Shown piece by piece: positions 35,803-44,069 of a DNA stretch of 64,000 nucleotides. The notes under the pieces are model-generated. The model saw only the letters and a program-made list of their open reading frames with translations, was not told the origin of the DNA and made no database searches. A program made the translations under genes and the position numbers. The DNA lies in NCBI RefSeq assembly GCF_000220505.1, contig NZ_AFPJ01000019.1:30288-94287 (forward strand), in the 5' to 3' direction. This DNA comes from Microbulbifer agarilyticus S89. Its GTDB lineage: Bacteria; Pseudomonadota; Gammaproteobacteria; Pseudomonadales; Cellvibrionaceae. Each line of letters begins with the position of its first letter. The stretch's first letter is position 1.

Positions 35803-36975
35803 CTAATCAGAGTGTTGAGCCGCCTGCAACGTCTGGTCGAACAATTGCCAGCGGCCGCGCGCCATTACATGAGTAATCTGGAATCGCTCTGGATCCACCA
35901 GCAGCAAGTCGGCATCGCGGCCCGCGGCTATCTGCCCCTTGCGTTTAAGACCGAGCGCCCGCGCCGGGTTGCTGGTGACCGCCTGCAACGCCCGCGACAA
36001 CTCCAATTTCTCATCCTGCACCGCGCGGCGGAACTCATCGAACAGGCTGGTAATGGCACCCACCTCCAAGTCCTGCAGCTGGCCCAAGTCGCAGAAATTG
36101 GTCAGTGAACCCTGTGCGTCTGAGGAAAACGTTAGCTGGTCGATTGGAGCACCCAGCTCGAGCGCCAGCGCCAGCGCCCGGCTCGCGCGCATCTCGCCAC
36201 TCGCCAGAATCTCTTCGGTGGTCGACGTAGTGAAATCAATGAAGCCACCGGCACAGGCGAATTCCACACCGTGCTCCAGTAGCGATCGATTGCGATTCAT
36301 ATGCGTCGGATAAAACTGGGCGATGGGAATTTCAGAGTTTTCAACCACATCAAACAAGGGCTGCAAACGACCAGCACCATCGCCAACATGCACGCTGACG
36401 ACACCGCCCTTGCCGCTTAACATCCCAGCGACCCGTGCATCAGCGGCGATGCGCGTCAATTCATCTCGCGTCGGGTGAGACGAACGGTGATCGGAAATCG
36501 CCAGCTCACCCACACCAATGATGTTATCGATAAGGATGATGTCCCCGCGCACACTGCCGGTCAGGGTATTCACCGGCACCTGATAGGACCCGGTCTGGAT
36601 AAAGCACGAAACACCCTGCGCCTCCAGGGACTTGGCCTTGCCGAACAGCTCATTCAGGGTACGGGTGATCGCATCGGTACCCAAGGCACCAACAATCGAG
36701 GTAACACCACCGGCAATCGCATCGCGCACATTGAGTTCCGGGGTACGCGAGCCAAAGCCGCCTTCACCACCACCGCCGGTGATATGTACCAGAGAGTCGA
36801 CAAGACCCGGCATCAACCAGGCACCATCGGCATCCACCACCTGGCCCACGTTCTCAGGCAAGGTCAGATGCTGATCGATCTTTGCCACCCGATCGCCCGC
36901 CACTAGCACATCACAGCGGCCGAGACTGCGGGGGGCAAACACCTCCGCATTTTTTATTAGCGTAATTTGAGACAT
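35803..36975 (-). CDS. Isoaspartyl dipeptidase-like amidohydrolase with altered metal site
   Basis: 390 residues, the length of E. coli IadA, from ATG 36975. It shares IadA's GGGGE (Glu71), GLLGTD-like GALGTD, SYQVP (Tyr131), SDHRS (His163, Arg164), VSVHVGD (His196), PTHMNRN (Arg228) and SSDAQGS (Asp286). But the metal motif HxH is Leu62-Val-His64, and the carbamylated-Lys position seems replaced by Glu157 in GVGELAISDHR. It therefore may bind one metal, or a different pair, as in NagA-like relatives. IadA cleaves beta-aspartyl dipeptides; in this operon beta-Asp-Arg is the expected substrate. It lies 17 bases after the YfcC-type transporter. No signal peptide, so cytoplasmic. Confidence 0.82.
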   Translation of the reverse strand: MSQITLIKNAEVFAPRSLGRCDVLVAGDRVAKIDQHLTLPENVGQVVDADGAWLMPGLVDSLVHITGGGGEGGFGSRTPELNVRDAIAGGVTSIVGALGTDAITRTLNELFGKAKSLEAQGVSCFIQTGSYQVPVNTLTGSVRGDIILIDNIIGVGELAISDHRSSHPTRDELTRIAADARVAGMLSGKGGVVSVHVGDGAGRLQPLFDVVENSEIPIAQFYPTHMNRNRSLLEHGVEFACAGGFIDFTTSTTEEILASGEMRASRALALALELGAPIDQLTFSSDAQGSLTNFCDLGQLQDLEVGAITSLFDEFRRAVQDEKLELSRALQAVTSNPARALGLKRKGQIAAGRDADLLLVDPERFQITHVMARGRWQLFDQTLQAAQHSD

Positions 36976-36992
36976 AAAAAACTGCTTAAAAA

Positions 36993-38534
36993 TTAAAAGC
37001 CGGAAACGGCTGCAACCAGTACCGCGAGCGACGCGAATAAAAACAGCGCACCTTGCAGCGGCAAGATAAACCGAATCCAAACACCCCAATCCAGACGCGC
37101 CGCACCCAGGCAGCCCATCAATGCCGCAGACGTGGGTACCACAATGTTGGTGAGGCCATCGCCCAGCTGGAATGCAAGCACTGCGGTCTGGCGGGTAACA
37201 CCTACCACGTCCGCAAGCGGCGCCATGATTGGCATGGTCAGTGCTGCCTGACCGGAACCGGAGGTAATAAAGAAATTAAATACGGTTTGGAACGCCAGCA
37301 TAAACCAGGCGGAAACCGCACCCGATACATCCGCCAGGCTATTGCCCGCCACATGCAAGATAGTATTCAGAATGCTTGCGCCCTGCGGATCATCACCGCC
37401 GAGCAGCAATACAATGCCTTTGGCAAAGGCCACCACCATCGCCGCAGGCAGCAACTGTTGTGCACCTTCTTTAAACGCCGCCGCAGCCTTGTTTGCGGTG
37501 AGCCCATTTAGCCCAAAGACGATGGAAACCGCTGCGATCACGATACCCATGGTGAAAAACTGGCTGGCGATCTCAGGCAGGAAATAGCTGCGCTCCACTA
37601 CACCCCAGATCATCCACGCGATGCCCGCACAGAACAGCAGCAGCACCCAGCCATCTCCGCGGACCATGGTTTGCAATGCACTGGTCGACACGGACTTTTC
37701 ACGAAACACCCGGTCAGAGTCATATGCCAGCGAGCGTGAGGGCTTCTGCTGGATACGACGCGCATAAAAAATGGTGTATGCCGCAAGGCCACAGGTTGCC
37801 AGCAACCACAGTGCCATGCGCAAGCCGCTACCCGACATCAATGGAACCCCGGCAATACCCTGGGCGATGCTCACCCCGAACGGGTTCATCCAGGAAGTGG
37901 CGAAACCGACCTGCGTCGCAACATAGGTCACCAGTAGCGCGGTAATACTGTCATAGCCCATAGAAACTAGCAGGGGCACAACGATCAGGGTAAAGGGAAT
38001 GACCTCTTCACCCATGCCAAACACCGCCCCACCCAGGGAAAACAAAAAGCACAGTATTGCCAGGTACAGGTGCCCCGCTTCGCGATTGCGCGCAATCACC
38101 TGAAACAGGCCGCGCTCGACAGAGCCACTGGCAAATATCAGGCCGAAGGCACCGCCCGTCAGCAGGATAAATGCAAACACACCGATGGATGCGCCCCACT
38201 TGCTGCCGGAAACCATGCCCTCAAAGGCAAAATTCAGAAAACCAATACCCCCGCCCTCTGCAAACAGTGCCAAACCCGCTGGCTCGTCGGATGCCTGTTT
38301 GTAACTGGCCGGGTCAATCACACTGCGTTCGACCCCGTTCACCACATTGGTGACGGTATCGAAAGTGCCCGCAGGGATTAAAAAATTCAGCGCAAACGCG
38401 ACGACGGCTACCCCCAGCAATATCAGGTAGGTATCCGGCATAGCCCAGGTCTTTGGCGCCTGCGACTCCACTGACTCGGAAACGCGGGTGACAGAAGAAT
38501 TGGTATCGCTCGTTTGCATAGAAATAAACCGCAT
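36993..38534 (-). CDS. YfcC/DcuC-family membrane transporter
   Basis: 513 residues with about 12 membrane segments. Family marks are FLIPAGTFDTV, GGAVFGMGEEVIPFTLIVVPL, FATSWMNPFGVSIAQGIAG, FFITSGSGQAALTMPIMAPLADV and FQLGDGLTNIVVPTSAALMG. The YfcC group of the DcuC superfamily is annotated for basic amino acids, peptides or C4-dicarboxylates; none is firmly proven. In this context import of beta-Asp-Arg or of arginine/aspartate is the natural guess. The start at 38534 is kept, although ATG 38519 is an alternative. It follows the TonB-dependent receptor by 66 bases. Confidence 0.88.
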   Translation of the reverse strand: MRFISMQTSDTNSSVTRVSESVESQAPKTWAMPDTYLILLGVAVVAFALNFLIPAGTFDTVTNVVNGVERSVIDPASYKQASDEPAGLALFAEGGGIGFLNFAFEGMVSGSKWGASIGVFAFILLTGGAFGLIFASGSVERGLFQVIARNREAGHLYLAILCFLFSLGGAVFGMGEEVIPFTLIVVPLLVSMGYDSITALLVTYVATQVGFATSWMNPFGVSIAQGIAGVPLMSGSGLRMALWLLATCGLAAYTIFYARRIQQKPSRSLAYDSDRVFREKSVSTSALQTMVRGDGWVLLLFCAGIAWMIWGVVERSYFLPEIASQFFTMGIVIAAVSIVFGLNGLTANKAAAAFKEGAQQLLPAAMVVAFAKGIVLLLGGDDPQGASILNTILHVAGNSLADVSGAVSAWFMLAFQTVFNFFITSGSGQAALTMPIMAPLADVVGVTRQTAVLAFQLGDGLTNIVVPTSAALMGCLGAARLDWGVWIRFILPLQGALFLFASLAVLVAAVSGF

Positions 38535-38600
38535 TAAAAGGATAAGTACCAGCGGGCGCGCAATGCGCGCCCGCTGGGATCAGGTCCTGTGAGACGCCGA

Positions 38601-41468
38601 TCAGAACGCGTAACCGTAGCTCAGGGTGTAGAAACGACCCATGGAGTTATGGTTAAAGTGGTCAACGTTGGCGCCAGTGCCCAGTACCAGCGGCGGCTCC
38701 TTGTCGAACAGGTTGTTCACCCGCAGGCTCAACCAGCTGCCGTTGTCGAAATCACGGGCAACGCGGAGGTCGAAGGTCAACCAGCTATCCACCTCAACGT
38801 TGCCGTCATCGTCGGCATTCACACGAGAACCGAAGTACTCGTTACCTTCCGTAAACACCGCGGCCAGTACACGGGGATCGGGATCATCCATGTAGCTGTG
38901 GGTATAGCGACCAGTCAGCGTGGAAGACCAGTCTTCGTAACGCCAGCGCAGGGCGCTGTTGGCCAACCAACGCGGATAGGTATAGTTACCGGCTTCTTTC
39001 ACGATACCCAGCGCATCGGACGGCAGCTTGTCGAACTCGTTCAGGTAGGTACCGTCCAGAGTGAAGCGGAAGCTGCCCCAATTGTCGGTATCAAAGTACT
39101 GGGTAAACGCCAGATCCACGCCGTTGGTCTTCTGCCAACCGAGGTTGGACAGCTGGAAGTGCGCATCCACGACAAAACCACGATCCACTTCGAGGCCAGG
39201 CTGACCAGTCAGCAGCTCACCCAAACCTACCACAGGGAACTCGCCATTCAGCGCGCGCAGGATGAAGTCATCCTCTTCAATTCCAACCAGGTTCTCATGT
39301 TCGATATTCCAGTAATCGACGGAAATTTCGGTGTCTTCGGTCGGCTTCAGCAGGAAGCCCGCGCCCCAGGTGGTTGCTGTTTCCGGCTTCAGGTCGTCAT
39401 TGCTGACGTCCTCTGAAAACAGCGGCTGACCAGAACCATCGGCGTCACCGTCACACGCCTCTGGGGTGACGCTGCAATCGGTACGATAGGATGACAACAA
39501 GGTGCCCGCACCGACCTGCGCAAGGGAAGGCGCACGGAAGGAAGTGGACCAGTTGGAACGGAAGGTTATTGCATCATTAAATTGATGACGCAGGGCAATC
39601 TTCGGGTTGGTATCGCCACCGAAGCTATCGTAGTGGTCGTAACGCAGGGCGAACTGCAACTCGGTGTTCGCTGCCAGCGGAATCATCTGCTCCATGTACA
39701 CTGCCCACTGGTTACGTGCGGCGTCGGCAGAAGTGGAGCTGAAGCCCAAAATCGGCTCGGGGTTCAGGGTAGTGGATACCGCATCGCCAGACGGGGTATC
39801 CACCACGGATTCACGGCGGAACTCACCACCAAAGGCCACCTGCACAGTACCGGCGGGGAGCTCGATCCAGCTACCAGAGATATTACCGTCAATGGCATAC
39901 AGGCTGGATGTACCACCGCGTTTTGCGTCGGTGCGGATCAAATCGTCCATCTCTGCAATTTGATCAACCTGACCACCGAAAGGGTTGTACCAGGCAGTGG
40001 TTTTACCCAGGTCTTCACAGGTTTCACCCGCGCCAAAACTTGCGCCGGGGCGTACCAGGTCTACGTCCCAGCGGTCTACAACGGAACCGTCGGTACATAG
40101 ATTACCCAAGCTTGCATTGTAGAAAGCATCTGCCTTGTAGAGTCCGGAAATTCCGCGCTGCTCAGATTCGCTGCGTCCCAGGTTAGCGGCAACTTCCCAG
40201 TTCCAGTCGTTCACTTCACCACGCAGGCCTGACACCAGACGCATGGCTTCGCTTTCAACTTCTACCGCACGTGCGTCCGGGAACTTACCCCAGGCGAAAA
40301 TCGGGTATCCGTAATAATCGCTGAAATCGCTGGTTGGAAAATCCGGGTGGAAGGAGCCTTCCTCAACCAGGTCTGCCTTCAGGGCTTCTGGCCAAAGGGG
40401 GCTTTCCGGATCAAACGGCGCACGCGAGAAGTTTGCCGGAGCGGAGGTGCCACGGGACTCACTGGTCTGCAGCATTAGAGTGTTAAACCACTCCAGGTTG
40501 TCGGAGATATCATAATTGAATGTGGCTACAACACTGGCACTCTCGTATTCATCCTGAGTCGCGGCAACCGCATTGGTATTGAATTCGCAGTAATCGCCAA
40601 ACTCGCCGAAACCAAATTGGTCCTCCGGACAGCCGCCGGACGCGGGGCCTTCGGTCTGGTCGTAGAACGCCAGGAACAGGTCATTGAAGCTTGGGTAGAC
40701 ACCCTGCTGACTCGGGCGTACAGAGTTCGCGGTCAACTTGCGGTCTCGGTCGTACATCGCATTGCGGGAGAACAGATCCACCACCACCATGGTGTGGCTG
40801 TTTTCACCTTCACGGCCCCAAACCCAGTTCAGGTTGTATTTGCCTTCATCGGTGCCCGCGGTGGAGTTGCCGTGAGTCAGGGAAATTTCGGAACCGTCAA
40901 AGTCATCACGCAGTACGAAGTTCACAACACCGGCAACCGCGTCGGCACCGTAGGTGGCCGCGGCGCCACTGGGCAATACTTCTACGCGCTCAATGGCGGA
41001 TAGCGGGATGGAGTTTACGTCGACAAAAGACTCCTGGCCCTTGGCGAAGGAGCTCACGGAAACGCGGCGACCGTTCACCAGTACCAGGGTGGAGCTGGCG
41101 CCCAGGCCACGCAGGGAAACGCCCGCCGCGCCTACCGGAGTGCTACTGGACAGTGCACCGGAAGTGGCAGTAGAGAAAGTGCCGCTGCCGCCGCCAGTCT
41201 GGGACAGCTGCTGCAGAATTTCGATGGGAGAGGTTGCACCGGAAGCTTCGATGTCGTCACGATCAATCTGCACGACCTGTACCGCACCTTCGGTGTCCAG
41301 CCCCTTGATATGGGTACCGGTAACCACAATTTCTTCAACGGACGCATCCGCACCTTCTGGTGCTTGCTGTGCCATTGCGAATGCACTGCTGCCAATCAGT
41401 GAGCAGCCCAGTGCCAGTCGCACCGCCTTACTCAGTGGCGTTTTGTTCAGTTGGGATCTGTTATCCAT
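38601..41468 (-). CDS. TonB-dependent outer-membrane receptor
   Basis: 955 residues from ATG 41468, chosen for a GGAGGGC ribosome-binding site and a signal peptide ending AFAMA; the frame from 41654 is unsupported. The TonB box region is VEEIVVTGTHIKG (46-58), the plug domain has SLRGLGASSTLVLVNGRRV and VEVLPSGAAATYGADAVAGVVNFVL, and the barrel ends LSYGYAF with terminal Phe. This is the type found in Cellvibrionales and Xanthomonas for carbohydrate or peptide import. It has no STN signalling domain. As the first gene of the transporter-dipeptidase-regulator-cyanophycinase operon it is predicted to bring in a beta-aspartyl peptide. Confidence 0.93.
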   Translation of the reverse strand: MDNRSQLNKTPLSKAVRLALGCSLIGSSAFAMAQQAPEGADASVEEIVVTGTHIKGLDTEGAVQVVQIDRDDIEASGATSPIEILQQLSQTGGGSGTFSTATSGALSSSTPVGAAGVSLRGLGASSTLVLVNGRRVSVSSFAKGQESFVDVNSIPLSAIERVEVLPSGAAATYGADAVAGVVNFVLRDDFDGSEISLTHGNSTAGTDEGKYNLNWVWGREGENSHTMVVVDLFSRNAMYDRDRKLTANSVRPSQQGVYPSFNDLFLAFYDQTEGPASGGCPEDQFGFGEFGDYCEFNTNAVAATQDEYESASVVATFNYDISDNLEWFNTLMLQTSESRGTSAPANFSRAPFDPESPLWPEALKADLVEEGSFHPDFPTSDFSDYYGYPIFAWGKFPDARAVEVESEAMRLVSGLRGEVNDWNWEVAANLGRSESEQRGISGLYKADAFYNASLGNLCTDGSVVDRWDVDLVRPGASFGAGETCEDLGKTTAWYNPFGGQVDQIAEMDDLIRTDAKRGGTSSLYAIDGNISGSWIELPAGTVQVAFGGEFRRESVVDTPSGDAVSTTLNPEPILGFSSTSADAARNQWAVYMEQMIPLAANTELQFALRYDHYDSFGGDTNPKIALRHQFNDAITFRSNWSTSFRAPSLAQVGAGTLLSSYRTDCSVTPEACDGDADGSGQPLFSEDVSNDDLKPETATTWGAGFLLKPTEDTEISVDYWNIEHENLVGIEEDDFILRALNGEFPVVGLGELLTGQPGLEVDRGFVVDAHFQLSNLGWQKTNGVDLAFTQYFDTDNWGSFRFTLDGTYLNEFDKLPSDALGIVKEAGNYTYPRWLANSALRWRYEDWSSTLTGRYTHSYMDDPDPRVLAAVFTEGNEYFGSRVNADDDGNVEVDSWLTFDLRVARDFDNGSWLSLRVNNLFDKEPPLVLGTGANVDHFNHNSMGRFYTLSYGYAF

Positions 41469-41744
41469 TTTTTTGCCCTCCAGGAAAAATTCCTGTCTCC
41501 GATGGTTGTTTAGTTTTTCTGTGAGATTCGAAATTGCGCACAATGCAAGCATCAACTGTGGACGCTGTAGCCTTGCAGAAGAGTTCTCAGGAAAAACCGG
41601 CGGCAATGCAGTGCAATAACCCAAGCGATCGACACCACAGCAACGCGCACGCATTGCCTACAGAGTTCGACAAACTGGATTGGAAATAAGAACGGATAAA
41701 ACCGACTTATAGCTTCCATGCACCCGCGTACAAATAAGCGGGGC

Positions 41745-41761
41745 CCCCGGTTAAACCGAGG
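41745..41761 (-). promoter_or_regulatory. Hairpin after the 22-codon ORF, possible attenuator
   Basis: Seven-bp stem with one wobble pair (CCTCGGT/ACCGGGG read on the minus strand), loop TTA, nine bases after the stop codon of the small ORF and ahead of the receptor gene. The following bases are only mildly T-rich. The arrangement is what a translation-coupled attenuator would look like, but the stem is short. Confidence 0.35.
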
Positions 41762-41769
41762 TGGGGAAG

Positions 41770-41838
41770 CTACTCGTCAAACCACTCGCTGAGGTAGTAG
41801 TTGGAGGAGCAGCGCTCGACAGTAGCAACCTTATTCAT
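41770..41838 (-). CDS. 22-residue small ORF upstream of the receptor
   Basis: Minus-strand ATG at 41838 and TAG at 41772-41770. The peptide starts MNKVATVERC and ends NYYLSEWFDE; it has one Cys and a Tyr-Tyr and Trp-Phe cluster. 16 of 22 codons end in G or C, as in real genes here, and GAGAG lies four bases before the ATG. It could be a regulatory leader peptide, a secreted or modified peptide, or chance. It is about 300 bases upstream of the receptor start, on the same strand. No modifying enzyme is encoded nearby. Confidence 0.4.
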   Translation of the reverse strand: MNKVATVERCSSNYYLSEWFDE

Positions 41839-42136
41839 TTTGCTCTCAATGCCTTGCACTGTTTATCAAGCACGTATAACTAAATAACGACACTTGAACT
41901 CGGGAGTCAGACCGTAGGTTCTGTTGATCCAGATTAATCGTGCCAGAAGCAAAATCAGATCAAATTCCTATCGATCACACACTAATTTTTATCACGATGA
42001 AAAAAACCTGTAAAGGTTTTCTGCTGCAGAATTTTATTTACAAGCCGATAGCGCCGGCAGCCGAATAATCTGCGACAACGACGATCGATTTGCGGTGTAT
42101 CTGCGATATTGAGGGATAGAACTCACTTAAGCGCGC

Positions 42137-42165
42137 GCCGGGAGGGAACGAATTTCCCTCCCGGC
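42137..42165 (-). terminator. Strong hairpin after the PPC-domain cyanophycinase
   Basis: Perfect 12-bp stem GCCGGGAGGGAA/TTCCCTCCCGGC (42137-42148, 42154-42165) with a five-base loop, 37 bases past the stop codon of the gene at 42203. It lacks a T-run on the minus strand, but position and strength suggest a transcript end. Confidence 0.65.
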
Positions 42166-42202
42166 TCACTACCTCAACTACGATGTTGTACCACAGTAAT
42201 GG

Positions 42203-43618
42203 TTACTGATAGGGCTGGTTGATATAGAAGTTGTTGGAGCGGCCATCGATACCGATGCGCTTGGGTGTCACATTACTGGCACCGGTGGACAGGTTGAACT
42301 GATCATTCTCATTCAGCTTGTAGCGCAATACACCTTCGTAAATTACCGGCTGACCACACTGCGCCTGAGTTCGACTGCTCTGGCCGTCTTCCTGCAGAAC
42401 ATACACACTGCCCGCGCCATCAACCACGCCGCTACCCTCTGGGGTGAAGAAGATCGAAGTGGCCTCATCGACACCAATACCCTGGATCCCCGCAGGCAGA
42501 CCCGCCATAAAGGCCATCAGGCGGCCCATACGATCGCGCTCGGCAAAATGCGTATCCACGATCACACCCTGCATAATTGCGGTCGTCAGGAAGCCATCAG
42601 AGATATTGGTATTTTCGTGGCACAGGTCACTCACCGCCTCGGAGGAGTAGGCACCCAGCACGCCGTCCGGGTCGTAGATATGCTCGGACTGCACAGCCGC
42701 ACCGGCAGAGGTACCACCCAGGACACCACCACGGGCAATCACTTCGTCCAGGGCCTGCTGCAGCGGGGTGCCCTGCCACTGATTCAGATAATCGGACTGG
42801 TCGCCACCGGCAATCCAAACAAACTCGGCAGAGCGCACGGCCCAGGCAACGTATTCGTCATTCGCGTGCTGCTGGCGATCAACAATCAGGGTTTCGACGG
42901 AGTCCGCATTGAGCAGGCCCAGTAAATAGTCGTTGTAGCCGTCACTGCCGCTGGTACGCAACACAACCACATCGCCACCACCAATCAAGGGTTCCACGCG
43001 ACGGGTAAACGCGGCATCGACGTCACTACCGCCGCCCATCACCAGCAAACCGCCGGAAGTCTGGTTTACACAGACATCGGCCTCACTGCCAGTGAGGTAT
43101 CGGGTCAAACCGCCCGGCTTCGCCGGCCGCGCGCCCACATTGCAGTCGCCGCCTCCGCTGCTCCCGCCGCTACTGCCTCCACTGCTGCTGCCACCGCTGC
43201 TGCCACCGCCACTTGTCGGGATGCCGTCAACGTCCAGGGTGTAATCACCACGTCCTTTGTAGCGGGTTACTTTTAAGGTATACAGGCCGCTGCCACTGAC
43301 GCTGACACTGGCAGTCTCATTGCGCCCGCTCGTCTCTGCGCTGTACAGACGTTGAGACGCGTCATACAAATGCCAGTCGAAATCATCGCCATTGGCGTGA
43401 CTGAGGGAAATATCCAGATCAGATGGGGTATTTATGTTGAAGTAGTACCAGTCCTGATCCCTGCGGTTGGCAATGTTGCCGGCCACCGTTTGGCTGGAAC
43501 AAATTGGGCCATCCGCATCAGATTCGGCATCATTCGATTCGGTCTCCGCGGAGACACAGGCCAGTGCGCCGTGACTCATCGCGGAAAGCAAAAAAAGCGG
43601 GATAAGTTTTTTCTTCAC
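42203..43618 (-). CDS. Secreted cyanophycinase-like peptidase with PPC domain
   Basis: 471 residues from GTG 43618 (GAGGAA upstream). Signal peptide 1-20 (HGALA). Residues 25-131 form a pre-peptidase C-terminal (PPC) domain with DWYYFNINTPSDLDIS and GLYTLKVTRYKGRGDYTL. A pure Gly/Ser linker (137-157) follows, then the S51 domain: GGDQ (271-274), Ser304 in GGTSAGA, His357 in VDTHF and Glu385 in GVDEAT. The Gln beside the catalytic His in CphB is Thr here. PPC domains usually mark secreted enzymes, so this is probably extracellular, like the CphE-type cyanophycinases of Pseudomonas. A bare 'cyanophycinase-like' call is safest; other acidic or beta-linked peptides are possible. Confidence 0.85.
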   Translation of the reverse strand: MKKKLIPLFLLSAMSHGALACVSAETESNDAESDADGPICSSQTVAGNIANRRDQDWYYFNINTPSDLDISLSHANGDDFDWHLYDASQRLYSAETSGRNETASVSVSGSGLYTLKVTRYKGRGDYTLDVDGIPTSGGGSSGGSSSGGSSGGSSGGGDCNVGARPAKPGGLTRYLTGSEADVCVNQTSGGLLVMGGGSDVDAAFTRRVEPLIGGGDVVVLRTSGSDGYNDYLLGLLNADSVETLIVDRQQHANDEYVAWAVRSAEFVWIAGGDQSDYLNQWQGTPLQQALDEVIARGGVLGGTSAGAAVQSEHIYDPDGVLGAYSSEAVSDLCHENTNISDGFLTTAIMQGVIVDTHFAERDRMGRLMAFMAGLPAGIQGIGVDEATSIFFTPEGSGVVDGAGSVYVLQEDGQSSRTQAQCGQPVIYEGVLRYKLNENDQFNLSTGASNVTPKRIGIDGRSNNFYINQPYQ

Positions 43619-43760
43619 CTTAGGTTCCTCTATGCGTCGTTATTGTTATCGCCAATCTATGGCTACCGCACAAGATTACCCAAGTGGTCCACCGCGGAAG
43701 CGTCATCCGCGGCCAAAGGGAGAAAACAGGCAAGTTAGGGATAAAACAGAACAGTTTCTG

Positions 43761-44069
43761 CTAGAAACTGCAGTCAAGGGCGTCCAACAACATGTGCGTA
43801 ATCAGACCAATACCCAGCCAGCGCAGAGGCTTCCACGGTAAAAACATCATTGCGCCGTAGACAGAAATCGGCAGTAATTTATGCAGCGGATGAAAATTAA
43901 TGCTGCAACGACCCGGGTCGTAAATCGGCGTCGCCAATAAATGGTCGAGATCTACTAGGTTCGCGGCCACCATAAATAACGCGGCCTTTTTCCATTCGTC
44001 GCGAAAGAAAAACCAAGCAATCGCGAGGGGAACCAGAAAATGGAGAACAATATGAATGTAACTGAACAT
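43761..44069 (-). CDS. Small membrane protein, DUF6122-like
   Basis: 102 residues with four hydrophobic segments. The conserved core is NLVDLDHLLATP, FHPLHKLLPISVYG and IGLITHMLLDALDC. The His/Asp pattern (DxDH, HxxH, HMxxD) recalls membrane metal-dependent YdjM-like hydrolases in miniature. I believe this matches DUF6122. It starts within the stop codon of the GntR gene (TGATG overlap), so the two are co-translated. Function unknown. Confidence 0.68.
   Translation of the reverse strand: MFSYIHIVLHFLVPLAIAWFFFRDEWKKAALFMVAANLVDLDHLLATPIYDPGRCSINFHPLHKLLPISVYGAMMFLPWKPLRWLGIGLITHMLLDALDCSF

Larger units (their letters stand above)
41469..42202. other. Long leader region upstream of the TonB-dependent receptor
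   Basis: 734 bases. It contains the 22-codon ORF at 41770-41838, a hairpin just after it (41745-41761), an A/T-flanked hairpin at 42003-42020 (AAAACCT/AGGTTTT) and a strong 12-bp hairpin at 42137-42165. No longer gene is present. The receptor promoter and any attenuator should lie between 41470 and 42000. Confidence 0.6.

Noticed and set aside
37000-38500. Arginine/agmatine antiporter identity for the YfcC-type gene
   Set aside because: The family is recognisable but the substrate is not readable; only context suggests a basic amino acid or dipeptide.
41770-41838. Triceptide-type modified peptide precursor because of its Trp-Phe-Asp end
   Set aside because: No radical-SAM maturase or peptide transporter is encoded in the neighbourhood.
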